In this document: piece by piece, positions 35,013 to 44,700 of the stretch
Layout of the letters: every line of letters begins with the position of its first letter
Position numbering within the stretch: position 1 is the stretch's first letter
Source of the DNA: Edaphobacter lichenicola
Lineage (GTDB): Bacteria; Acidobacteriota; Terriglobia; Terriglobales; Acidobacteriaceae
Assembly (NCBI RefSeq): GCF_014201315.1
Contig: NZ_JACHDY010000008.1
Coordinates: 1-64,000 of the forward strand
Reading direction: 5' to 3'
DNA length: 64,000 nucleotides
Notes under the pieces: model-generated
The model's database searches: none
What the model was told of the DNA's origin: nothing
What the model saw: only the letters and a program-made list of their open reading frames with translations
Program-made: the position numbers and the translations under genes

Positions 35013-35430
35013 CCTGGAAGGAGCGTTGAGGGATTCCCGCGGCTTCGGTGTCCGGGGCATGTCAGCCCGTAGACGACATATGCGTTTCAAAGGGCTGATA
35101 TGGAGTGACCGTGTCAACCTATGCGATCGATGGGTTTGTTCTTGTTGTTGTTTTCGTCGTTGTTCGAGGACAGAGCGAGCAGCAGTCGGGGCCGTTTTCA
35201 GCGACGATTGATCAGTCTGATATTCGCGGGTCGGAATCGCATAATCTTGATCCGTCGGGAGCTGCCTCTGACTTTTGTCGCGAGTCCGGCTGAGCCTGTC
35301 GCATAGGCCAAACGAGGATTCTCCTTCGTGCTTGCCCCATCTGCTGCTGGCTCTGTGCTCGATTTGGACGACGATGTTCACCAGTGGGTTCGCTTTTGTT
35401 TTTTCTTTTCAGGGAGGTTCTTGCTTCTTC
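35013..35430. other. Stretch without a supported gene
   Basis: Open plus-strand frames, for example from 35121, look like low-complexity chance ORFs. No RBS or domain recognised. Confidence 0.4.
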
Positions 35431-35931
35431 TCACGCTGCTATTCGCTGCATGACAGTCGCTTCCGCTTTGATTCCTATGGCCCAGATGAAGCCCAGCAGT
35501 TCGCGGCCCACCGCTGTGACGATCTTCCTCTTGTCTTTACCCGCGGCTGACAGTCTCACGTATCGCTTATGTAGTCGGTGTTGTGCCTTCCATGCAATCT
35601 CATTAGCCCCTTCCGACGCGCTCTGTTGTCGTTTGCGCAGACCAGCCCAGATGGCAGGAGGGCGTTGATAACTCCATGCTGCACGGGGCGATCACCTCGC
35701 ACTGCACACCTAAGTCCGCCAACTGCCAGTAAAGAACATAGCCAGTCGGCCCGGTTCATAGCAGACCCGCAACTTCTCCACTGGGCCAAGCTTCTTGATG
35801 AGCTTGCGTATCGACTCCATCCGGTTCGGAATAGTGCCAAGACTTCGTACCTGGCCATCTGGTTCGGTGATTGCTGCGACAATCCTTTCGACATGGACAT
35901 CCAAGCCTAGAAATCGTAACTTCTCCTTCAT
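35431..35931 (-). pseudogene. IS110-family transposase remnant
   Basis: Starts MKEKLRFLGLDVHVERIVAA, then LGTIPNRMESIRKLIKKLGP and LRVCYE, the DEDD/RuvC-like N-terminus of IS110 transposases. A frameshift follows (GPTGYVLYWQLADLGVQCEV in the next frame), then a large deletion, then the C-terminal end EIAWKAQHRLHKRYVRLSAA, GKDKRKIVTAVGRELLGFIW to a stop at 35431. It is not close to the intact IS110 at 62316. Confidence 0.75.
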
Positions 35932-35937
35932 GACCGG

Positions 35938-36075
35938 CTCCGGAGTAACTGCGACAACGAGAATGTCGCCCTTAAGTTCATAGGCGCGCACTTGAGTGGT
36001 GTCGTCATAGTTCGGAAAAGTTGAGCGATCAATCTTCATGGTGACTTTGCTTGATGCTGGGTCTGGGTGAGCCCG
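35938..36075 (-). pseudogene. Lipocalin-like domain C-terminal remnant
   Basis: The minus strand reads KIDRSTFPNYDDTTQVRAYE, then LKGDILVVAV. This resembles the end of lipocalin-like proteins (FPNW.GTTQVR.Y.LEGD.L.L). It runs without a break into the IS110 remnant, indicating insertion of that element into this gene. Confidence 0.5.
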
Positions 36076-36190
36076 ATGGTGCCGTGGTAGCGTCATCAAC
36101 CTCAGCTCCATTGTGAGCTCACATCCACTAGAAGGAGGATGACGCGCTGCAATTGTCGATCCCGAGACAGACGTAAGATAGGTAATGAAA

Positions 36191-36276
36191 AACGTTAGGC
36201 CCCTATCAGGGCTGCCCCTGCACGAAACCGGGAGCTGCAACGCAGTCTGTCGGGGCAGTTTTGATAGGGCCGTTTG
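36191..36276. repeat. Inverted-repeat element with CCCTATC...CTGCCCC motif
   Basis: AACGTTAGGCCCCTATCAGG, then GCTGCCCC (36191-36218), faces a matching segment on the other strand at 36252-36276 (CAAACGGCCCTATCAAAACT, then GCCCC). Together they could fold into a stem of about 25 bp with a 33-nt loop. A third copy of the motif occurs at 60297-60323. Confidence 0.6.
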
Positions 36277-36539
36277 AAGGAAGCCGTTGGCGCGGCGGAT
36301 GCGGTGAGCTGCTGTGGAATTTGAATGGACAATTCCGGCTCGGACAGCGTCTTTTCCTGGGGTCGGCAAGGTCTCGAACGCAGGGGGTGTTGAGACGTGA
36401 CGACAGAAAGGGTCCGTTCGGCAACTAAAGCCGGGCGGTTGTGGGGCCGTTTCGGTTCGAGTGAGCGCGAGGATGCGTTGCGTGCTTGAGCACGGCTTGG
36501 GTCGACCGGGTTGAGAGGGGCGTCCGTCATGGTGGATTA
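36277..36539. other. Probable IS91-associated end sequence
   Basis: Minus-strand frames are GC-rich and match no protein I know. Lying after the IS91 transposase remnant, this probably includes the end of that element. Confidence 0.3.
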
Positions 36540-37380
36540 AGAGCTATCGAGGCGGGGCGTGGACGGTGAGATGTTGGTCGGTGCAGAGGGGAGCTGAGGG
36601 CTGGTGATCCGTTCGACGACGAGCTGGACTCTGAGCAGAGCGGACACTCGATCTGAGCTGTTGGAGGAGGCTGTTGTGGTGGCGCAGCGCCCTTGAGCAG
36701 GAAGCGGCAACGCAGCAACGATACGGACGGTTTACGGTTGGCGAAAATGCCGAAGTGACGGATGCGAACGAGGCCCCCTTGGGCAGAACGTGGATGAGGA
36801 AGCGTCGTAGGAACTCGTTGGCTGAAACGGTCTTGACCTTTTGCTTGCTGCCGGCTGCGTAGTCCTTCCATCGAAAGGAGACGCTATCGTCCTTGAAGCT
36901 GACCAGGCGATGGTTGGAGATCGCCACGCGGTGGGTGTAGCGGGCCAGGTAGTTGAGGACGTGTTCGGCGCCGCCGAACGGTGGCTTGGCATAGACGACC
37001 CAGTCCTTGGAGAAGAGCTGCCTGAGGAAACGCTGGAAGCGTTCCGGTGCTGCGAGTTCCTTGAGTGAGCCATGAACCTGCAGCTTGTCCTGGACCATAA
37101 GTTGCTTGAGTTCCGCGGTGAACTTGCCGCGAAAGACGCGGCTGAGAACCCGGACAGGCAGGAAGAAGCGTGACGCGGCTGCGACCCATCTGGAACCATC
37201 GAGGGAGAGACCACCGGCCGGCACGACGCAGTGGACGTGGGGATGATGCTGGAGGTTCTGTCCCCAGGTATGCAGCATGCTGAGCAGTCCAATGTCGGCA
37301 ACGAGATGCTTCGGGTCGCGAGCGACCTCGAGCATGGTGGCGGCACTGGCACGGAAGAGCAGGTAGCTCAGCGCCATCAA
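36540..37380 (-). pseudogene. IS91-family transposase (Y2, rolling-circle), truncated and frameshifted
   Basis: From the start: LSYLLFRASAATMLEVARDP, MLHTWGQNLQHHPHVHCVVP (the HHPHVHCV metal-binding HUH motif), LLNYLARYTHRVAISNHRLV-type sequence (here VLNYLARYTHRVAISNHRLV), then SFRWKDYA. This is the Y2 transposase domain with the YLARYTHR tyrosine motif. The N-terminal zinc-binding part is missing beyond 37380. Near 36790 a frameshift moves the HVLPKG...LVRIRHFGIFANRKP segment into another frame. Inactive. Confidence 0.8.
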
Positions 37381-37544
37381 AAGGCTGGCTTAACCACACG
37401 CGCATGCGTACGCCGCACTCACAGCGGCTTCGTTCAAGTCGGTTTTGTCGTGATCCAAGGGTCGCTGACGAGAGTAATTGCGATTCCCAGGAGTAATCTG
37501 GGAGCTTGGCGCCAGCGTATACGTGCAAGATACAATTCTCCATC
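37381..37544. other. Junction between IS91 remnant and GH92 gene
   Basis: A -10-like TACAAT (37531-37536) lies just before the GH92 start, but no good -35 is seen. The native promoter may have been replaced by the IS91 event. Confidence 0.3.
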
Positions 37545-39779
37545 ATGAACAGGTTTGCAGTCGGTCTCATCGTCCTCACGGTGTGTCCATTCTCGGGTCT
37601 AGCCGCCCAAAACGATGCGGCGTCATATGTGAATACTTTGATCGGAACGCAACGTAGTGCTCTTGGGTACGGCGGCACCATGCCTTTTGTGACGACGCCG
37701 TTCGGCATGACGAGTTGGACACCGCAGACGCGACAGAACAAGATCAGCGTCACATCGTACAACTACGGTGACACGACGATCTCGGGGTTCATCGGCACGC
37801 ATCAGCCCGCGATCTGGATGGGAGATTACGGCTACGTGACGGTTATCCCGCAAGTCGGCGAACTGCGTACTACGCCAGAGTTACGCAAACTTCCCTACAG
37901 CCATCGCTCCGAGAATGCGCGGCCGGATTACTACGGTGTTTCGCTGGATGCCGGAGCAGACGGAACGATCCAGGTGGAGATGACGGCTACTGAGCGCTGC
38001 TCGATTTTGCGGCTTACTTTTCCAAAGACCGCAGAGGCTCGCGTCATCGTCGAAGCCTCGCGCCCTGGAATTTCAGGGATGGCGTCGATCAATCCTGAAA
38101 CACGCGAGATTACTGGCTTTAACCCACATCGGATGGATGCGCATCTCGGACCGTTTGTGCTGCCGAAGTTCAGAGGCTACTTCGTGGTCCAGTTTGAGCA
38201 GGCGCCTTTGAACATGAAGACGTACGGCATGGACGACGCCAAAGCAGAATTGAGTCGCGGGGCGTACGCGGAGTTCAAACCCGGGCAGACGATCCAGGTG
38301 CGTGTTGGTACGTCGTTCGTCAGCATCGAGCAGGCCCGCGCGAATCTCGAACACGAGCTATCCGGATGGAATTTCCAAGCCGTGCAGGACAATCTTCGCG
38401 CAAAGTGGAACGAGAAATTATCGCGAATTCAGCTCAGCGGAGCGACGGATGAGGACAAGACCAGACTCTACACGGCGGTATATCACACGCTGCTGTATCC
38501 GCGAATCTTCTCTGAATACGGGCACTACTACAGCGCCTTCGACGACACCATTCACGCTGGAGAGAGTTATACCGCCTACTCTATCTGGGACACTTTCCGC
38601 GCCGAGAACAGCATGCTGACTCTGCTAGCCCCAGAGCGCATTGACGGGATGATCACCGCCCTCCTGCAGAATTTCAAAGAAGGCGGCTGGATGCCCAAGT
38701 GGCCAAATCCGAGCTACACCAACATCATGATTGCAACGCATGCGGACTCGCTCGTTGCCGAAGCCTTCAGGAAGGGATTCAAGGGCTTCGATCGACAGGT
38801 GGCATGGCAGGCCGTCTATAAGGACGCCATGACACCGCCGGATGGAGATACGACTCGCCGATGGCTGGACCGCGAAGAGCACACTCCCTACGAAGCTCGC
38901 GCGGGGCTCACCTACTATAAGCAGCTTGGCTTTATTCCAACGGACAAAACGGACGAGGCGGCTTCGCGAACCCTGGAGGATAGTTACGACGACTGGTGCG
39001 TTGCACAAATTGCCGAAGCACTCGGCCGAACGGAGGATTACCGCTTCTTCCTGAAACGGTCTTTGAACGACCGCAATCTCTATAACCCTGCCATCGGATT
39101 GATGAACGGGAGGACGTCGGACGGTGGCTGGGCGCCGATCGGCGGTTCGAGGGATGACAATCAAAATCGGTCTGTCTCCGGGTGGACGGAGGGTGATGCC
39201 TGGGTCTATACGTGGTCGCCATTTCACGATCAGGCAGGACTAATTCAGTTGATGGGCGGTGTAGAATCCTATGACGCCAAGCTTGACCAGCACTTCAGCG
39301 GCGGCCACAACGTGCACAGCAACGAACCGAGTCACCACTACGGCTATCTGTACGACTTCGGCGGCCAGCCGTGGAAGACCCAAGCGATGGTGCGCAAGAT
39401 TGCCGCGAAGGAATATGAGGCGAGTCCGGGCGGTCTGGATGGCGATGACGATTGCGGCCAGATGTCGGCATGGCTTTTGTTTACCGCGATGGGTTTCTAT
39501 CCAGTGAACCCGGCGAACGGCGAGTACATGATCGGAAGTCCGATGTATGAACAGATATCACTGCGCCTGGCGAGCGGAAAGACATTTCGCGTGGAGGCGA
39601 GCAACAATTCAGCGCAGAATGTCTACATCCAGTCTGCGACGCTTAACGGAAAGCCACTGGACATTCCGGTCATCACATGGGAGCAGATCCAGGCTGGAGG
39701 AACCCTGCACTTCGTAATGGGTCAAAGGCCGTCGGAATGGGGCAGTCAGTGGAAGCCTCAACTTATTTCGAGTAACTAG
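37545..39779 (+). CDS. GH92 alpha-mannosidase, secreted
   Basis: 744 aa. Signal peptide MNRFAVGLIVLTVCPFSGLA. Hallmarks of GH92 exo-alpha-mannosidases in order: YVNTLIGTQ...GYGGTMPFVTTPFGM, ISGFIGTHQPAIWMGDYG, TRLYTAVYHTLLYPRIFSE, TAYSIWDTFRAENSMLTLL, EGGWMPKWPNPSYTNIMIAT, WVYTWSPFHDQAGLIQLMGG, then GGHNVHSNEPSHHYGYLYD, whose Glu is the catalytic acid, and GLDGDDDCGQMSAWLLFTAM with the Asp pair of the catalytic base. GH92 enzymes trim alpha-1,2/1,3 mannose from N-glycans and mannans with Ca2+. ATG 37545 is chosen as the natural signal-peptide start. Confidence 0.93.
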   Translation: MNRFAVGLIVLTVCPFSGLAAQNDAASYVNTLIGTQRSALGYGGTMPFVTTPFGMTSWTPQTRQNKISVTSYNYGDTTISGFIGTHQPAIWMGDYGYVTVIPQVGELRTTPELRKLPYSHRSENARPDYYGVSLDAGADGTIQVEMTATERCSILRLTFPKTAEARVIVEASRPGISGMASINPETREITGFNPHRMDAHLGPFVLPKFRGYFVVQFEQAPLNMKTYGMDDAKAELSRGAYAEFKPGQTIQVRVGTSFVSIEQARANLEHELSGWNFQAVQDNLRAKWNEKLSRIQLSGATDEDKTRLYTAVYHTLLYPRIFSEYGHYYSAFDDTIHAGESYTAYSIWDTFRAENSMLTLLAPERIDGMITALLQNFKEGGWMPKWPNPSYTNIMIATHADSLVAEAFRKGFKGFDRQVAWQAVYKDAMTPPDGDTTRRWLDREEHTPYEARAGLTYYKQLGFIPTDKTDEAASRTLEDSYDDWCVAQIAEALGRTEDYRFFLKRSLNDRNLYNPAIGLMNGRTSDGGWAPIGGSRDDNQNRSVSGWTEGDAWVYTWSPFHDQAGLIQLMGGVESYDAKLDQHFSGGHNVHSNEPSHHYGYLYDFGGQPWKTQAMVRKIAAKEYEASPGGLDGDDDCGQMSAWLLFTAMGFYPVNPANGEYMIGSPMYEQISLRLASGKTFRVEASNNSAQNVYIQSATLNGKPLDIPVITWEQIQAGGTLHFVMGQRPSEWGSQWKPQLISSN

Positions 39780-40486
39780 CGAGACTTGGGGCCCGACGGA
39801 GATCCTGTTGATCCGCAAGTCGCCAGGCTCATTGCGGGCCCGTTGCATTATCTTTGTTAGTTGCACTTCGTCCGTTACGCGGTTTACGTCAGGCAGCGAT
39901 AACGAAGATGTTGAACAGCTTGTTTACGAAGCGCACCTCGTCTTTGACATGCGGCTTACAGGTGAGGCAATGTCCTCGGCGGATCATCCGCATCACCTCG
40001 AACCCCTTCATCGTAGCGACGGCCATCTTCATTGTCTGAGAGCCTCGCGCGGGCCACCCACCTTCACATACTTCTCGTGCACTCGCCACGAGGTCGCACG
40101 GTACCCCGGGTACCAGCGGACCCGCTTCTCAAGCTCAGGCGCGTAGCGATGAACCCAGCGCATGATCGTGGACGGACCCAAGTCCACGCCGCGTCCTGCA
40201 TCATCTCCGCCAGATCCCGGTAGCTTATCCCATACTTGCAGTACCAGAGAACACACACCAGGATGATATCCACAGCGAAACGACGCTCGAACATGAACGA
40301 GGTTCCTCGACGAACGACTCCAGACTACGACACGCCCGTGATTACAACAGAGCCCCGAGAGGCACGGTGCGCACAGAACATCCTGGAGCGCACGAACTTG
40401 CACGCTCTCGCGAGCGTGCCCGGGACACCCGTGCCTTAACTTGACAGATGACTTACAGGGATGTCGGTAACGTCAAACTCGTTTCC
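39780..40486. other. Intergenic region holding IS6 remnant
   Basis: Apart from the degraded IS6-type transposase (39889-40300), nothing is supported here. 40301-40486 contains the outer end of that element and the LacI gene 3' end. Confidence 0.4.
39889..40300 (-). pseudogene. IS6-family (IS240-like) transposase remnant
   Basis: The minus strand starts MFERRFAVDIILVCVLWYCK, then YGISYRDLAEMM, a typical IS6 start. After a frameshift it continues GVDLGPSTIMRWVHRYAPEL, EKRVRWYPGYRATSWRVHEK and YVKVGG. The catalytic core is deleted, and the end TMKMAVATMKGFEVMRMIRR, then DEVRFVNKLFNIF, follows in another frame. Confidence 0.75.
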
Positions 40487-41590
40487 CTAGTCAATAAGTG
40501 CTAAAGCTATTTGGGCACTCGCCTTCGAAGTTCCGGCGTCTCCCTTTTTGCATCCGCAAGATTCGCGTATGGTGAGGCTGACAGGAAGCACCGTTCTGAT
40601 GCTTGACGCCTTAAATTCGCCATTGATTCTCTGCAGGAGCAGCCGAGCAGCTATGTTTCCGAGTTGCGCAGCGGGTTGACGGACGGCGGTTACAGGCGGG
40701 GTTATCAAGGTGAAGAAGGCGACATCGTCGAAGCCCACGAGCGCGACATCCTTGCCCATTTCGATATCTAATTGCTGGAGTGTTTCAATCACCAAGATTG
40801 TTGAGGAGTTGTTGGTTGTGAAGAGCGCGTCAGGACGATTGCGCGATCCGAACAGCTCCGACAAAGCGGATTTCGCGGCGGAAGGACTGGACACTCGCAA
40901 TTCTTTTGGGCAAGGCAGCTTCGCACGTCGCATCGACTCTTTGTATCCAGCGATGCGCTCTTTGACGGTCAGCAGATGGGAGTTCGCCGCTATACATGTG
41001 ATCTTCTTGTAACCGTGTTGAATAAGATGTTCTACTGCCAGTCGCGCTCCTCTTCTGTTTTCGACACCAACAGAATCCGTCGTTGCAATCTCGATAGGAC
41101 GATCGATGGTGACGATCGGCGTCGTTCCTGAAGCTAGCGTTTTGAGATAGCCGTTCCGGCTGTCGGCGGGAACAAGAAGGATACCGTCAACAGGATGATG
41201 AGTCATCATCTCCACTTGAGCGGCTTCGATCGTTGGATCCTCGTCGGATGCGGCTAACCATACCAGATAGCCGCTTTCGCGCGCGGTTTCCTGGACGGCG
41301 TGACTAACGACGGAAAAGAAGGTATCCGCGATATCGGGAACAATGAGACCAATGGAGCGTGAGAGCTGTCCGGTTAGCACACGGGCAGCGTGATTGGGCC
41401 GGTAACTGAGGCGACGAATGGCCGCACGAACCTTCTTCGCTGTCTCCCCCGTGACATAGGGGTGGCCGTTGATCGTGCGGGAGACCGTCATCGGGCTTAC
41501 TCCGGCCGACCGTGCCACATCCTCAAGTGTTGCCCGTTTCGTGGGAGAAGACTTGCCTGCCGTCCTTTTCATTTGTGAGAGGCCCATCAT
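40487..41590 (-). CDS. LacI-family transcriptional regulator
   Basis: 367 aa. HTH at residues ~20-65: TLEDVARSAGVSPMTVSRTI, NGHPYVTGETAKKVRAAIRR, SYRPNHAARVL. The effector domain follows: SIGLIVPDIADTFFSVVSHA, DGILLVPADSRN, RRGARLAVEHLIQHGYKKIT, DALFTTNNSSTILVIETLQQ, GFDDVAFFTLITPPVTAVRQ. It is divergent from the TonB receptor/GH38 unit, with promoters facing each other across 142 bp. It probably controls that unit in response to mannose or an oligosaccharide. The first ATG is used; ATG 41572 is an alternative. Confidence 0.88.
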   Translation of the reverse strand: MMGLSQMKRTAGKSSPTKRATLEDVARSAGVSPMTVSRTINGHPYVTGETAKKVRAAIRRLSYRPNHAARVLTGQLSRSIGLIVPDIADTFFSVVSHAVQETARESGYLVWLAASDEDPTIEAAQVEMMTHHPVDGILLVPADSRNGYLKTLASGTTPIVTIDRPIEIATTDSVGVENRRGARLAVEHLIQHGYKKITCIAANSHLLTVKERIAGYKESMRRAKLPCPKELRVSSPSAAKSALSELFGSRNRPDALFTTNNSSTILVIETLQQLDIEMGKDVALVGFDDVAFFTLITPPVTAVRQPAAQLGNIAARLLLQRINGEFKASSIRTVLPVSLTIRESCGCKKGDAGTSKASAQIALALID

Positions 41591-41642
41591 ACAGATTCTA
41601 AATTGGTCGATTCACATTTGCGGCAAATTTACACCTTTTTGG

Positions 41643-41677
41643 TTGACAAGGTAGCAACAAAATATGTAAACAATTGT
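41643..41677 (+). promoter_or_regulatory. Promoter and possible operator for TonB receptor
   Basis: TTGACA (41643-41648), 18-bp spacer, TAAACA (41667-41672) gives a fair sigma-70 promoter. Overlapping the -10 is the 8-bp palindrome ACAATTGT (41670-41677) inside TGTAAACAATTGTCCAACA, a candidate site for the divergent LacI regulator. The same palindrome was not seen before GH92 or GH2. Confidence 0.45.
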
Positions 41678-41732
41678 CCAACATGATAACGCAATCATAA
41701 AACAACCTGTATTTGTTTTCTGGGAGGCTTAA

Positions 41733-44700
41733 GTGAAAGACGATAGGCTCAATATCCGCATCGTAGTGGTTCTCATCGTTTGTTTGTTCATGGCCACGAC
41801 TTCAATCCTAGCCCAATCTGATACATCCTCCATCAGTGGAACCGTGACTGATGCGTCCGGAGCGCTTGTTCCAAGCGCGCAGATCTCGATTCACAACAAT
41901 GCGACTCTCGCAGACCGAACGATCACGAGCAATGAAAACGGTGCCTTCACCGTGACGAACCTCGCGCCCGGCGACTACAGTGTTCACGTAAGAAAGCCTG
42001 GCTTTCAAACCACTACGCTCAACGACGTGCACCTGGATCCCAGCATCGGACGAAAAATCGATATCGCAATGAAGGTTGGCGACACCACCATCTCGATTAC
42101 CGTCGAGGCGGGCGCTAACACGGTTCAGACCGAGAGCGGGGCGGTCGGCCAGCTCATCACTCAGCAGCAAGTCAAGGACATTCAGCTCAACGGCCGCAAC
42201 CCGCTTTATCTCGCGCAGATGGAGCCCGGCGTCGTACGTAGCAACTCGATGGCGGCCTTCGCCTTCGGCCTCGACAACGGCATCAATGTCAATGGTGCGC
42301 GCTCACAGGAGAGCGTGATTACGTTCGATGGCGCACCGATGGTGCGCACGCGCTCCAATGGCACAAGCGTCGGCGTAGCCGATGTGGACTCCACCTCGCA
42401 GATCCAGGTACTGACGACAAGCTATGCGGCTGAGTATGGCCGCACCTCCGGCGGTCAGATCCGCATGGTGCCCAAGAGCGGAACCTCAGAGTTCCACGGC
42501 AGCGCCTTCGAGTACTTCCGCAACAACGCGCTCAACGCCAATACGTGGACCCGCAATAACCAGGGGCTCAAGCGAGCCGCCTTCCGTTACAACCAGTTCG
42601 GCTGGAACCTCAACGGCCCGGTCTTCTTCCCCGGCTTCAACAAGAATCACGACAAGCTGTTCTTTCTGGTTGGTCAGGAGTGGGTGAAGTTCAACCACGA
42701 CGACACCGCGCAGAAAAGTGGCACCGACGCCAGGCCGCTTTCGGTGCCCACCCTGCGCATGCGCCAGGGCGACTTCGGCGAGCTGCTTGGATCGAACATC
42801 TTCTACGGCGCCCCGATACAGCTTGTGAACCCGAACACGGGTCAGGCATGTCCTAACAACGATTTCAGCGGTGGAAAATGCGGTATTGCACTCAGCCCCA
42901 ATGGCCTTGGCCTGCTGAACGCCTACCCCGCCCCCAACCTTACCGGGAACCCCGGTGGCAACTGGAGCGACACGGCGCTCTATACCGAGAGGCAGCGCAA
43001 AGATTCGGTTGTGGTCGATTTCGCTCCGGCCGATCGACACCACTTCCGCTTCAGCTTGCTGAACTACAACTACGATGACTACGAGCCCCACTTCGGCAAC
43101 TTCAACACCAATCCCCGCATCTTCCATCGGCCCAACCAGATCGGCGTTGTGCACTGGACCTGGACCCTGAGCCCCACCTGGGTCAACGATGCCTTCGCCT
43201 CTGGCGCGGCCGACCACGTCACCATCGGCATCGATACGTCCTCGGGTCTGTCTGACCGCACGAAGTACGGCATCAATTACCCATATCTCTTCGGCTCAGC
43301 CAGCAAGGTTGTGCCTAACAAGATTCCGACCATCCAGATTGCAAACTTCGGCACGCTGGACGGCGGACCGTATCCGTCGCGCTCCGGCGGTATCGTCTAC
43401 GACGCAGGCGACACCGTCACCAAGGTTTGGGGAAGGCATACGCTCAAGTTCGGCGGCCAGTGGGAGTATGCCGGCGAGAACAACTACGACCAGATCTCGG
43501 TCGACAACACCCGGCCCGGAACCACCAACAACCAGAACGGTCTGTTCAGCTTCACCGACGGCCAGGCTATAAACTCGAAGGCTGCCATCGCCAATGTTGC
43601 TCTCGGCGTCTTCAATACCTACGGCGAGATCGGAACCCGCTCCTACACGCTATTCCGCGGCAATATGTACAGCATGTTCGGGCAGGATCAGTGGCGCGTG
43701 AACTCGAAGCTCGTGCTGGAGTATGGCATCCGCTACGACATCATGCAGTCGTACCACGCGTTGTGGGGCAACCAGGCGTTCTTCAATCCGAGCGTTTACA
43801 GTCCTTCACTTGCTCCCACGGTAAGCTCCTCCACCGGCTTCCTCACCGGCGGCGATGCATATAACGGTGTCGTCATCCCCGGCAGTGGTTTCCCCGATTC
43901 GGCCAAAGGACACGTGCCAGACGCCATCCTCAGTGGCACCTATTCGCGGCTCTTCCGCGGATTCGACTCCAACTACTCTCCGACCGTTTACTCGAACATC
44001 CAGCCGCGCATAGGCTTTGCCTATGAGATATCGCCCGGCACCGTCTTTCGCGCCGGCGCGGGGCGCTACATGCAGCGCCTCGGCATCAGCGACACCGTAC
44101 ATGTTGGCGGCAACGCTCCGTTCCAGCCAGCTTCCACGGTAACCAACGGCAGCGTCGACAATCCCGGCGGTATCGGTGTCAACCAGCTTCCGTTGGCATT
44201 TACCTCGCACGCCTACAAGTACCCCAGCCCTGAGGCGTGGGGATGGAACGTGACCGTGGAGCACGAGTTTACCAATGTCGCGGTCTTTACGCTGAGCTAC
44301 GTTGGCCGCCGCGGCTACCACCTGGAGCAACTTGCCAATATCAACCAGCTCCAGCCTGGGACGCTCGCTCCCGGATCGGCCAATCTCATCAACAAAATCA
44401 ACGCCGACTCCCTGCGTCCCTATAAGGGCTTCTCGACCATCATTGAGGCACAGAACACTGGCGGCGCGTTCTATCACTCCATGCAGGCCAACCTGAAGCG
44501 CCGCCTCACCAAGGGTCTGCTCTTCGGCGCGTCGTATACCTGGTCCAAGAGCCTCGACTATGGTTCGTCGAACGGCACCAATATCGTCGATGCCTATAAC
44601 AACTCCCGTATGTTCGGTCCCAGCGACTTCGATACGCGTCACGTCCTCGTGATCAATTACGTGTATGACATCGGCATCGCCAACCACATGAGCAATCTCT

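Noticed and set aside
35121-35306. 61-aa plus-strand ORF
   Set aside because: No RBS, no domain, skewed Arg/Ser/Leu content typical of chance frames.
43806-44687. 293-aa minus-strand open frame in the TonB receptor
   Set aside because: Shadow frame; the plus-strand receptor is complete and well supported.
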